Shown here: positions 7,080 to 13,848 of the stretch, piece by piece
How the letters are laid out: every line of letters begins with the position of its first letter
How positions within the stretch are numbered: position 1 is the stretch's first letter
Assembly: GCA_946478635.1 (NCBI GenBank)
Contig: CAMLCX010000054.1
Coordinates: forward strand, 1-15,574
From: an uncultured Pseudomonadota bacterium
GTDB taxonomy: Bacteria > Desulfobacterota_B > Binatia > UBA9968
DNA: 15,574 nt
Direction of reading: 5' to 3'
The notes under the pieces: generated by a model
The model's input: only the letters and a program-made list of their open reading frames with translations
Databases searched by the model: none
What the model was told of the DNA's origin: nothing
Made by a program: the position numbers and the translations under genes

Positions 7080-7943
7080 TTATGCAGCAGCGCTTTTTAT
7101 CTGCTCCATTGCTTTATTCACGAACAGCCGCGCCATCCGCCGCTTATACCATTCCGACCCGCGCAGATCTGTAAAAGGCGATATTTGCTGGTCGACCAAT
7201 TCGACAACCCTGTCCGTGAGCACCTGGTCGAGAAGCTGGTCCGTGGCGAATTCCAGCCCATCGATCAATATCGGTGTGGTGGCCACGCCGCCAAGCGCTA
7301 TGCGGATCTCCTTGCAGCGCCCATCCGTTCTTGCAAGGAAGGCCGCGACCCCCAAGCATGGCCAGTCATTGGCGGACAACGCGGTGTACCGCAAGTAGAC
7401 AGCTCGACTGTTGGCCGGCATGAAAGGAATTTTTATGCTTACTAAGAGTTCGTTCGGCGCCAAGGCGGTCTCGTACATACCCTGGAAGAATTTTTCGATG
7501 GGTATGGTTCGCGGCCCATTGGGGCCAAACACGCTGATTTCCGCATTCAGAACGAGCAGCGCCGGCGGCGGATCGAGACGATAGTCGGCGTGCGCTAGAT
7601 TGCCGCCCACGGACGCCGTTTGGCGCACCCGCACGTTGCCGATATGACCGAACGCCTCAACCAAGGCGGGAAAGGATTGGCGCAGGATCGCGGAAGTCTC
7701 AATCATCCGATGAGTGACGAGCGCGCCGATGCGGACACCGTCCGCTTCAACTTTGATATCGGCCAAACCCGGGATCGACTGAAGGTCGACCAGGTAGCGA
7801 TAGGTGAGCGCGCGCTGCTTCATTAAGATAATCAAAGTCGTGCCGCCGGCGATTGGCCGGCTTTCGTCGCCGTGCTTTTGCAAAAGCGCGACGGCTTCCT
7901 GCAGCGATCGAGGCTGGAGTAAGTCGAATGAACGAATAGTCAT
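7080..7943 (-). CDS. FAD-binding subunit of a molybdenum hydroxylase (CoxM type)
   Basis: 287 residues, the normal size for a stand-alone FAD subunit of the xanthine dehydrogenase/CO dehydrogenase family. FAD-binding signatures are PIAGGTTLI (30-38) and RQTASVGGNLAHADYRLDPP (107-126), and the C-terminal CO-dehydrogenase flavoprotein domain follows (about 170-280, including RYTALSANDWPCLGVAAFL and IRIALGGVATTPI). The protein accepts electrons from the 2Fe-2S subunit and passes them to an external acceptor. Its ATG overlaps the stop of the small ORF upstream (ATGA), so translation may be coupled. Order on the minus strand is small ORF, FAD subunit, 2Fe-2S subunit, with no catalytic subunit on either side. 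Confidence 0.92.
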   Translation of the reverse strand: MTIRSFDLLQPRSLQEAVALLQKHGDESRPIAGGTTLIILMKQRALTYRYLVDLQSIPGLADIKVEADGVRIGALVTHRMIETSAILRQSFPALVEAFGHIGNVRVRQTASVGGNLAHADYRLDPPPALLVLNAEISVFGPNGPRTIPIEKFFQGMYETALAPNELLVSIKIPFMPANSRAVYLRYTALSANDWPCLGVAAFLARTDGRCKEIRIALGGVATTPILIDGLEFATDQLLDQVLTDRVVELVDQQISPFTDLRGSEWYKRRMARLFVNKAMEQIKSAAA

Positions 7944-8071
7944 CGAGTTGCCTTGTAACCGACGATGTATTTATCCTTACCTCCTTCTATAATCAAGCCG
8001 GGCATCGAGAGGTTATCCGAAGCCAATCCCGCGCGCGGTTCGAGGTTGACACGGGTAGGCAACTTTGACAT
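7940..8071 (-). CDS. 43-residue ORF coupled to the FAD subunit gene
   Basis: On the minus strand an ATG at 8071 opens a 43-codon frame starting MSKLPTRVNLEPRAGLASDN and ending KDKYIVGYKATR. Its TGA (7942-7940) overlaps the ATG of the FAD subunit as ATGA, a common sign of translational coupling. An in-frame stop lies a few codons upstream, so this is the full frame. I do not recognise the sequence; it has no cysteine and no membrane segment. No strong ribosome site precedes the ATG, and the frame runs into the leader of the divergent VOC gene. It may be a small accessory protein, the tail of a degraded gene, or chance. The sequence AGAAGGAGGTAAGG inside the frame looks like a strong ribosome site but has no start codon at the right distance. 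Confidence 0.42.
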   Translation of the reverse strand: MSKLPTRVNLEPRAGLASDNLSMPGLIIEGGKDKYIVGYKATR

Positions 8072-8101
8072 GAATCCGAATCAAAAGGAGGGATACAAAC
8101 C

Positions 8102-8914
8102 ATGTTTGCAAGCATACGGCACATCGCGGTTATGACCGAAAACTGGAACCGTGAAGCCAAATTTTACCAGACCATTTTCGGCATGAAGAAGATTACCAAT
8201 GGGATGACCGACGAGACTGGCGAGTACAACAAAGAACGCGGACACTTGAGCGACGGCGTCATCGGTCTGGCGCTCCTGCAGCGCCAACCCGGCTTCCGGT
8301 CGGGCTTCGATCATTTTGGCTTCGCCGTAGAGAGCGTCGATCTCGTGCGCGAGCGGGTTAAGCAATCTTATCCGGAGATTTATATTTCTCAGAGCCCGGG
8401 GCATGTCCCATTCGCCGGCCTGCGCGGCCACGATCCCGACGGCAATCAGTGGGACCTTTCCCAGAAAGGCATGGACAACGTCCGCGAAGGCTACGTTGAG
8501 TTCGGCTGGGAACAGCCGCGTTGGATCAATCACATTTGCATGCGCAGCGGCCGTCCGGCGTATATCGCCGAGTTCTATCAAAAAGTTTTCGATCTCAAGC
8601 CGGTCGAGGGCTTGTCCGGCGACAACAGTTACTACCTCACTGACGGCAAAGTGGGCTTGGCGATCCGGCCATGGAGCATGGCCACCCATCGCGGCCTCTA
8701 CGCCGGGCTCGAACATTTTGGATTCAAAGTCGATAGTCTGGAACAGACCAATAAAGATCTCGACGCTCTCGCCGCGTCCAACCCCGAATCGAAGCCGAGA
8801 AAAGTTGCCATCGGCCGCGAAGGCGAAAAGCACAAAGCCAACCTTGAAGGCTGCAGGCTGTGCAAACAAAGCCTATCCGATCCGGACGGCGTGCTGCTCG
8901 ATTTGACGGACTGA
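8102..8914 (+). CDS. two-domain VOC (glyoxalase/extradiol-dioxygenase fold) protein
   Basis: 270 residues made of two VOC modules. The first (about 4-125) has IRHIAVMTEN, DHFGFAV and HDPDGNQWDL; the second (about 140-268) has INHICM, LEHFGFKV and SDPDGVLLDL. Metal ligands would be H7, H71 and D118 in the first half and H144, H205 and D267 in the second. The last ligand is Asp rather than the usual Glu in both halves. Family members isomerise, epimerise or open rings of small molecules at a divalent metal; the substrate here is not readable. AAGGAGG at 8085-8091 supports the ATG. The next gene, a small cupin, follows after 50 bp, and an exported binding protein after that, so the three probably form an operon for uptake and conversion of one compound. 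Confidence 0.87.
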   Translation: MFASIRHIAVMTENWNREAKFYQTIFGMKKITNGMTDETGEYNKERGHLSDGVIGLALLQRQPGFRSGFDHFGFAVESVDLVRERVKQSYPEIYISQSPGHVPFAGLRGHDPDGNQWDLSQKGMDNVREGYVEFGWEQPRWINHICMRSGRPAYIAEFYQKVFDLKPVEGLSGDNSYYLTDGKVGLAIRPWSMATHRGLYAGLEHFGFKVDSLEQTNKDLDALAASNPESKPRKVAIGREGEKHKANLEGCRLCKQSLSDPDGVLLDLTD

Positions 8915-8964
8915 AAGAGTTTTAACCGGTAGCCCTGGAGAAATCCGGAAGCTCAGGAGGATCA

Positions 8965-9315
8965 ATGGAGTTTGTCAATATCAACGACACCATGCGCATG
9001 GCCAATGCTGAAAATAAACGATTCGTGCCGTTATTCGGCAGTGACACGTTTCGTTCCTGGATCATCTACTTTCGTCCGGGCGAGCAAACGGATATGCACT
9101 ACCACCTGTCGCCCGAGACCTTTGTCGTGCTTCAAGGCAAGGCGTCCGTCAAGGGATTGAAAGGCGAGGAGCGCACCATCGGGAAAAATGAAATCGTCTT
9201 TTTCGGCGCCAAGGATTACTACCAGATTACCAACGTCGGTGACGAACCGCTGGTGCTCGTGGGCAATCGATCCGAAGCGTTCGGCGGCGCCCACGTGACC
9301 GCGAAAGAAGCGTAA
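8965..9315 (+). CDS. small single-domain cupin protein
   Basis: 116 residues; AGGAGG at 8955-8960 just before the ATG decides the start. Cupin motif 1 is canonical: G39-x5-H45-Y-H47-x3-E51-x6-G58 (within GEQTDMHYHLSPETF). In motif 2 (GKNEIVFFGAKDYYQITN, 73-90) the usual His four residues before N90 is Tyr86, so the metal site has H45, H47 and E51 but lacks the fourth ligand. It may bind metal with three protein ligands or act as a sugar- or ligand-binding cupin. Cytoplasmic, no signal peptide. It lies between the VOC gene (50 bp before) and the substrate-binding protein gene (41 bp after) in the same direction. Confidence 0.87.
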   Translation: MEFVNINDTMRMANAENKRFVPLFGSDTFRSWIIYFRPGEQTDMHYHLSPETFVVLQGKASVKGLKGEERTIGKNEIVFFGAKDYYQITNVGDEPLVLVGNRSEAFGGAHVTAKEA

Positions 9316-9356
9316 TCGCAACTCTCTCTTCGCTCGCTTCGTCGACCTATGCCAGG

Positions 9357-10337
9357 ATGAAGAAGTCATCCGCATTACCTCTGTTCGTCGCAATCTTCTC
9401 CGTCCTGGCACTCTCACCAACCGTCGTTACCGCCGCCGAAGAAATCAAGATCGCCTCCACCGGACCCGGCCTCAGTACCTTGCCGCTGGAGATCGCCGCG
9501 CGCAAAGGATTTTTCCGCGATGAAGGGTTTGAGGTGTTGACGATTACGATGCGGGCCAACATCGCGGTCAATGCGCTGCTCACCCGCAGCGTCGAATACG
9601 CCACTCCCAGCACCTCAGCGATAAAAGCCGCCACCGCCGGCTTGCCGGTCAAAACGATCGCCGTCTTGCTCGGCCGTCCCGATTACTTTCTCACCGTCAA
9701 GCGGGACGTGAAAACCGTACGCGATCTCAGAGGCAAACGCATCGCCATCGGCAGCTTCGGCGCCGCCGCTGATCTCGCGCTGCGCACAGTCGCCAAACAG
9801 GATGGCTTGGACCCCGACCGCGATCTTATCCGTTTGCAAATGGGCGGAGCCGCCGCGCGCTACGCTTCATTGCTTTCCGGCAGCGTCGACGCGACGATTT
9901 TAACTCTGCCTTACAATCTGCAAGCGGAAAAAGCCGGCTACAAAGACTTGCTTTGGTTCGGCGAACGCTTGGAGCTACCGCTCGCCGGTCTCGCCGTCCG
10001 GGACGAAACGATCCAGAAAAATCCCAAACAAGTCTTTGGCGTAATCAGAGCAGTCTTTCGCGCTCTCGCTTTCGCCGGCGCCAACCGCGAGGAAACCACG
10101 CAGATGCTGGTGAACTGGCTGAGCCTGGACCGCGAAGTTGCCGCCCGAAGTTACGATCTCGGCAAACGCAGTTGGTCCGACGGCGGAGTCGTCTCCGACG
10201 CCGCCGTGCAATCCCTGGTGGATCAGTCGATGCTGGAACTGAAAAGCAAAGACCCCGTCCCGCTCGACAAAGTCCGCAACTGGAGCTTTGCCGAGCAGGC
10301 GCGACGGGAATTAAGAAATTCGCTTGGAGGAAGGTAG
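9357..10337 (+). CDS. NitT/TauT-type ABC transporter substrate-binding protein
   Basis: 326 residues. A signal peptide is clear: MKK, a hydrophobic core (LPLFVAIFSVLALS) and a likely cleavage after VVTA (about residue 26). There is no lipobox cysteine, so the mature protein would be free in the periplasm. The mature part has the NMT1/THI5-like periplasmic fold: LPLEIAARKGFFRDEGFEV, the VNALLTRSVEYA hinge region, KTVRDLRGKRIAIGSFGAA and the helical C-terminal lobe. These proteins capture nitrate, sulfonates, thiamine precursors or aromatic acids; the ligand is unknown here. No permease or ATPase gene accompanies it. The ribosome site is weak (CCAGG next to the ATG), and it follows the cupin gene by 41 bp, so it may be translated by coupling in the VOC-cupin-binding protein operon. 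Confidence 0.9.
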   Translation: MKKSSALPLFVAIFSVLALSPTVVTAAEEIKIASTGPGLSTLPLEIAARKGFFRDEGFEVLTITMRANIAVNALLTRSVEYATPSTSAIKAATAGLPVKTIAVLLGRPDYFLTVKRDVKTVRDLRGKRIAIGSFGAAADLALRTVAKQDGLDPDRDLIRLQMGGAAARYASLLSGSVDATILTLPYNLQAEKAGYKDLLWFGERLELPLAGLAVRDETIQKNPKQVFGVIRAVFRALAFAGANREETTQMLVNWLSLDREVAARSYDLGKRSWSDGGVVSDAAVQSLVDQSMLELKSKDPVPLDKVRNWSFAEQARRELRNSLGGR

Positions 10338-10584
10338 ACTCATTGATTGGTTTACGTAAAAGAAATCTCGAATCCTGAATTTCCTATTTATTGCCTTTTT
10401 AATCGGTTCTTCAGGCTTCTGGGTGAATCATGTGCCACACTCTGCTTGCTTTGTTCACCACGAAGATCCCAGTGCGGCAGAGCCGCAACCAAAAAAGAGA
10501 GACGGAAGTCTCACCACGAAGTGGTTCATGATCTTACGCACGCCCACAGAGGATGAAAATGCCGATTCCCACAACCCTGCTCCT

Positions 10585-10695
10585 GTAGCCCGGATGGAGC
10601 AAAGCGCAATCCGGGTTCTTGAGTCACGCGCGCTCTGGACTGTGCCCCGCCCCGTACCGCCGTCCTGGATTCCGCTTCGCTCCATCCAGGCTACA
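10585..10695. repeat. REPIN-like pair of inverted REP palindromes
   Basis: The first element, GTAGCCCGGATGGAGCAAAG and on to 10615, has stem arms CCCGGAT (10589-10595) and ATCCGGG (10609-10615). The second, inverted, has CCTGGAT (10664-10670) and ATCCAGG (10684-10690) and ends CTAC (10691-10694), which is GTAG on the opposite strand. The loops match as well (GGAGCAAAGCGCA against GGAGCGAAGCGGA). Each starts with the GTAG tetranucleotide typical of REP sequences moved by RAYT (TnpA_REP) enzymes; the head-to-head arrangement is that of a REPIN. No RAYT gene is in the window. Confidence 0.7.
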
Positions 10696-10733
10696 ACTCT
10701 AAAGCGATTCGCGCTTATATTTTCAAAGGAGGT

Positions 10734-10801
10734 CACGAAGGACACGAAAGGTTCGGACAATTACAACTCCGAACTTCGTGCTCTTCGTGTCCTTCGTGGT
10801 G
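10734..10801. repeat. inverted repeat with TTCGTGNNN 9-bp units
   Basis: CACGAAGGACACGAA (10734-10748) is perfectly inverted at 10784-10798 (15 bp). An inner pair, GTTCGGA (10751-10757) and TCCGAAC (10768-10774), extends the hairpin. The right side is three 9-bp units TTCGTGCTC, TTCGTGTCC, TTCGTGGTG (10775-10801). Strings of this type are common dispersed repeats in many uncultured genomes; the stem could also act as a terminator or attenuator before the cyclase gene. Confidence 0.7.
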
Positions 10802-10889
10802 GAAACATCTTTACAGTAAACCCGGAAGAGCCTATGAATCTTTCCTGACCGCCAACCCTGAAACCGTGGCCTGACCCCGGGGAGTAGTC

Positions 10890-12830
10890 GTGGAAAACAA
10901 AGCAGTCGAACGCAGGCTCGCAGCGATCATGGCGGCTGATGTCGTCAGCTATAGCCGTCTCATGGGCGTAGACGAGGTCGGCACCTTAAGGTCGCTGAAA
11001 GCCCATCGGCGCGAGCTGGTCGATCCGGCCATCGCCGGCTATCGCGGCCGCATCGTCAAGACCACCGGTGACGGCATGCTCGTCGAGTTCGCCAGCGTGG
11101 TCGACGCGGTCGCCTGCGCGGTCGCCGTCCAGCGCGGCATGTTGAGCCGCAATGCCGAGGAGCCGGAAGACAAGCGCGTCATCTTTCGCATCGGCATCAA
11201 TGTCGGCGACATCATCATCGACGGGGATGACATCTTCGGCGACGGCGTGAATGTCGCGTCGCGGCTTGAGACCTTGTGCGAACCGGGTGGATTGTGTATT
11301 TCGCGCACGGCGCACGATCAAGTCCGCGACAAGCTTTCATTGCCCTTCGCCGATCTCGGCGAGCAGATGGTGAAAAACATCGCCCGCGCGGTCGGCGTGT
11401 TTGGGCTGGCGGCGAAGGACATTGCAGCGTTGCCCGAGGAAGTGCTGCCCCAAGCGCCGGAGATCGCTAGGCCGGCGGTCGAGACCGCGCCACCTTCTCG
11501 CCGTCGCGCGCTCTGGTTCTCCGCTACTGCTATTGTGATTCTCATTGTCGCCGGCGGCGCATGGTTCGTGCGCCAACATGGATGGACGCCGGGCAGCAAC
11601 ATCGCCACTTTCGGGCGCCATTCGATCGTCGTGCTGCCGTTCGCCAATTTGAGCGGCGACCCGGCAGAGGCTTACCTGGCCGACGGCCTGACCATCAAGA
11701 TCACCACCGACCTGTCACGCGCGGCGGGGCTCTTTGTGATCGCCGCGACGACTGCGAACACTTTTAAGGACAAGCAGACCAATGTCCAGCAGGTGGGCAA
11801 GGATCTGGGCGTGCGCTATGCCTTGCAGGGCAGCGTGCAGCGCAGCAGTGAAAAAATCCGCGTCAACGCCCAATTGGCCGACACTTCCTCCGGCGGGCAG
11901 CTCTGGGCCGAGACGTTTGACGGCGACCGCTCCGACCTGTTCGCGTTGCAAGACCAGATCACCTCGCGCATCGCCAACTCCATCGGGCGCGAGATCGTGG
12001 TGGCGGCCGCGCGAGAGAGCGAGGCGCGCAAAACCGACCCGAAGGCGGGCGACCTGCTGCTCCGCGCTGTGGCCCTGAATATCAAGACCCGGGGTCTGGA
12101 AAACCTGCAACAACAGGAAAAGCTCTTTCGCGAGGTTTTAACGCTGGACCCTAACAACGTCGATGCCATGGCGAACCTGGCAACCTGCCTGCTGAACCAA
12201 AGACGAGTATATATCAACGTGCTGGGGCCACAAGTCGCTGAGGAAAAAGTCAAAGAGGGTTACAGCATTGCCCTCAAAGCCAACGAACTCGACCGGGCCA
12301 ACGCTTTGACCTATGAGGCGCTGGGCATGTACTTCACTTTCCGGCGCGACCTTGCGCAGGCGATTGCCGCGTTCCGGAAAGGCATTGCGCTCAACCGCAA
12401 TCACATGCATTTCTACGATGGCCTAGCCCGTGCGAGTATCATCAGTGGAGAACCGAAGGAAGCGATTGAGTATGCAGAGCAAGCCCTGTCCCTCGATCCG
12501 CGCGGGCCACAAATTACGACTTCGATGATTTTCCTAGGCGTGGGGCACTTTTTTCTGGGCCACGACGACCTAGCGATCGAGTGGTTAGAAAAGGCGCGCG
12601 CGGAGTCTCCGAAGAACCCCAACGTGCTTACCCACCTTGCCGTCGCCTACGCCAAAAAAGGCGACCTGGTGAAAGCAAAGGCGACAGCGGCGGAACTGTT
12701 TCGCATCGCGCCAAACTTCAGGCTCTCGAATCTCGGCTTTTACCCATTCCCATCATCGCCCGAGGCCTACAAAAAACTCTGGCGAGAGGTCTACATGCCA
12801 GCAGCCAACAAGGCGGGCCTGCCGGAGTAA
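10890..12830 (+). CDS. class III adenylate/guanylate cyclase with membrane helix and TPR repeats
   Basis: 646 residues from a GTG with GGGGAG five bases upstream. The N-terminal class III cyclase domain (about 5-175) keeps the catalytic set: metal Asp17 (MAADVVSYSRLM), K57 and metal Asp61 (VKTTGDGMLVEF), the GDDIFGDGVNVASRLE segment with D114, and N121 and R125 for the transition state. A proline-rich linker leads to one membrane helix (about 208-226). The periplasmic part holds a TolB-N/FlgO-like domain (245-365, SIVVLPFANLSGD...YLADGL, LGVRYALQGSVQRS, LWAETFDGD), then TPR-type repeats (about 405-610). Most likely it makes cAMP in response to an outside protein or cell-envelope signal. The architecture is abundant in Rhizobiales, and the flanking repeats suggest acquisition by transfer, which is inference. 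No cAMP receptor lies nearby. Confidence 0.92.
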   Translation: MENKAVERRLAAIMAADVVSYSRLMGVDEVGTLRSLKAHRRELVDPAIAGYRGRIVKTTGDGMLVEFASVVDAVACAVAVQRGMLSRNAEEPEDKRVIFRIGINVGDIIIDGDDIFGDGVNVASRLETLCEPGGLCISRTAHDQVRDKLSLPFADLGEQMVKNIARAVGVFGLAAKDIAALPEEVLPQAPEIARPAVETAPPSRRRALWFSATAIVILIVAGGAWFVRQHGWTPGSNIATFGRHSIVVLPFANLSGDPAEAYLADGLTIKITTDLSRAAGLFVIAATTANTFKDKQTNVQQVGKDLGVRYALQGSVQRSSEKIRVNAQLADTSSGGQLWAETFDGDRSDLFALQDQITSRIANSIGREIVVAAARESEARKTDPKAGDLLLRAVALNIKTRGLENLQQQEKLFREVLTLDPNNVDAMANLATCLLNQRRVYINVLGPQVAEEKVKEGYSIALKANELDRANALTYEALGMYFTFRRDLAQAIAAFRKGIALNRNHMHFYDGLARASIISGEPKEAIEYAEQALSLDPRGPQITTSMIFLGVGHFFLGHDDLAIEWLEKARAESPKNPNVLTHLAVAYAKKGDLVKAKATAAELFRIAPNFRLSNLGFYPFPSSPEAYKKLWREVYMPAANKAGLPE

Positions 12831-12883
12831 GCTTGGTAACCTGATTCAAGTGCCTTGGTGTTGTCACTGAAGTAGGATGGTGA

Positions 12884-13135
12884 TTTGTCGAAAGGACTGG
12901 TACAATTTCTCAACTGACTTCTCGGATCATCGCCCAATCGAGGGTCATTGCCAAAGGCAAGCGCATTCGCGATGTCCGACGCTTGGTGGAGACCTACGGC
13001 GGCAAATCGTCGAAGTGGGTAAAAAAGAGTAGCCCACATTTCGAGATCGGCGTTCATCAGTACGAGTATCATTGGTATGAACACCCTGGTATTGGCCGGG
13101 TTGAACTGAAACGGAGACAGGTACACTCCCGATGA
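12884..13135 (+). CDS. 5'-truncated small ORF, possible polymorphic-toxin C-terminal tail
   Basis: An open frame of 83 codons lies between an in-frame TGA (12881) and the TGA at 13133-13135, which overlaps the next ATG as ATGA. It has no ATG; the first TTG and GTG are at 12983 and 12986, and CTG occurs at 12914. The product is basic and protein-like: SRIIAQSRVIAKGKRIRDVR, then LVETYGGKSSKWVKKSSPHF and YEYHWYEHPGIGRVELKRR. A conserved-looking WYEHPGIGRVE tail right before a small acidic-leaning partner resembles the C-terminal end of polymorphic (Rhs/CDI-type) toxins followed by an immunity gene. This is resemblance recalled from such families, not a search. The missing start suggests that it is the remnant of a longer gene, an orphan toxin module, or uses a rare start codon. 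Confidence 0.45.
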   Translation, partial: FVERTGTISQLTSRIIAQSRVIAKGKRIRDVRRLVETYGGKSSKWVKKSSPHFEIGVHQYEYHWYEHPGIGRVELKRRQVHSR

Positions 13136-13488
13136 TTGTTAAGTTACGTCGCAAGCACCCACGTTATCCGGATCTGACCCCTGGTCTGTCGTACCTGGTG
13201 ATCGGGATCGAGGCCGATGATTTCCGCATTTTGAACGATCGAGGCCGACCGTATCTCTATCCCGCGCGCCTCTTTAAGATTATTAACTCCAACAAACCGG
13301 GCGATTGGGTGACAGAACGAGGCGAGGAGGGCGAATGGTATGCCTATCCGCCGCCACTGAACGCCAGTGGATTTTTTGAGGATTTCTTCGATGCTAAACC
13401 GAAGGCGGTGGTCACGTTTTGGCGGATCGTCAATCAGCGTCTCGCCACCGCGGCCAGAGCAAGACAACGCGCGGCGTCCAGTACCTAA
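13132..13488 (+). CDS. small conserved hypothetical protein, possible immunity protein
   Basis: 118 residues. The ATG overlaps the stop of the preceding ORF (ATGA), so expression is probably coupled; the nearest purine-rich stretch (GGAGACAGG) is far upstream. Visible blocks are LTPGLSYLVIGIEADDFRIL, then RPYLYPARLFKIIN, WVTERGEEGEWYAYPPPLN and GFFEDFFDAKP with FWRIVNQRL. The pattern of an 'IGIEADDFRILND' strand, a 'DWVTE.GE.GE.YAYPP' segment and a 'GFFEDFFD' helix is one I associate with small stand-alone bacterial proteins of unknown function found beside toxin-like ORFs, hence the tentative immunity call. The last dozen residues are basic and low in complexity. No membrane segment. Confidence 0.62.
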   Translation: MIVKLRRKHPRYPDLTPGLSYLVIGIEADDFRILNDRGRPYLYPARLFKIINSNKPGDWVTERGEEGEWYAYPPPLNASGFFEDFFDAKPKAVVTFWRIVNQRLATAARARQRAASST

Positions 13489-13569
13489 TCGAGCGCTGAG
13501 AAGCTACCACTTTGAGGTCTCGCTCTCCGCGACGGTGAAAATCATAAAGCAAATCCCGCAGGTATGATA

Positions 13570-13815
13570 ATGGCGATTGATCTCTTCAAACGTGTAGCGC
13601 TGCGGGTCGACCTTCACGAACACGGGCTCCGAAAAGGTGACGTGGCTACCATCGTCGAACATTTAACCGGCAAGGATTGCGAAGACGGCTATGCGCTCGA
13701 GGTCTTCAATGCGATCGGTGACACGATTGCTGTAATTACCGTTTCCGAGTCCGCAGTCGAGCCGTTCACCGCCGACGTAATCCCGTCAGTCCGGCGGCTT
13801 GCCCACACGGGCTAA
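13570..13815 (+). CDS. DUF4926-like small protein
   Basis: 81 residues from the ATG at 13570. The ATG two codons earlier (13564) is too close to the purine-rich CAGG (13559-13562) to be the better start. The core LFKRVALRVDLHEHGLRKGD, then VATIVEHL, YALEVFNAIGDTIAVITVS, is the pattern of DUF4926: a small beta-barrel domain with 'LxDxVALxxDLPEHGLxxGDxGTIV'. DUF4926 genes are often beside other small unknown genes in toxin-antitoxin-like or immunity contexts, which fits the two ORFs before it (75 bp gap). Biochemical role is unknown. Confidence 0.78.
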   Translation: MAIDLFKRVALRVDLHEHGLRKGDVATIVEHLTGKDCEDGYALEVFNAIGDTIAVITVSESAVEPFTADVIPSVRRLAHTG

Positions 13816-13848
13816 TCACCCTGTTCTCAGATTGCGCCGGACGCTAGA

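Larger units (their letters stand above)
10338..10889. other. 552-bp gap rich in palindromic repeats
   Basis: I see no convincing gene here; open frames in it run through repeats. It holds TGCGGC-AGA-GCCGCA (10473-10487), a small hairpin ACCAC-GAA-GTGGT (10513-10525), two copies of TCACCACGAAG (10455-10465 and 10511-10521), the REPIN-like pair (10585-10695) and the TTCGTG hairpin (10734-10801). GGGGAG at 10879-10884 is the ribosome site of the cyclase gene. Such accumulation marks a permissive site, in keeping with the apparently acquired cyclase next to it. Confidence 0.6.

Noticed and set aside
8046..8070. Two TTGACA hexamers 19 bp apart before the VOC gene
   Set aside because: The first has only a poor -10 at the expected distance and the second is too close to the ribosome site; no firm promoter call.
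8081..8869. A 262-codon open frame on the minus strand
   Set aside because: It is antisense to the VOC gene, which has two clear VOC domains and a strong ribosome site; the minus frame shows no recognisable domain.
10423..10848. Open frames on both strands across the 10.3-10.9 kb gap
   Set aside because: They run through REP-like and TTCGTG repeats; their peptides are repeat translations and not real proteins.
12877..13032. An ATG-started frame of about 50 codons overlapping the toxin-like ORF
   Set aside because: It ends at an internal TAG, its product looks random, and the neighbouring frame has better protein character and ATGA coupling.
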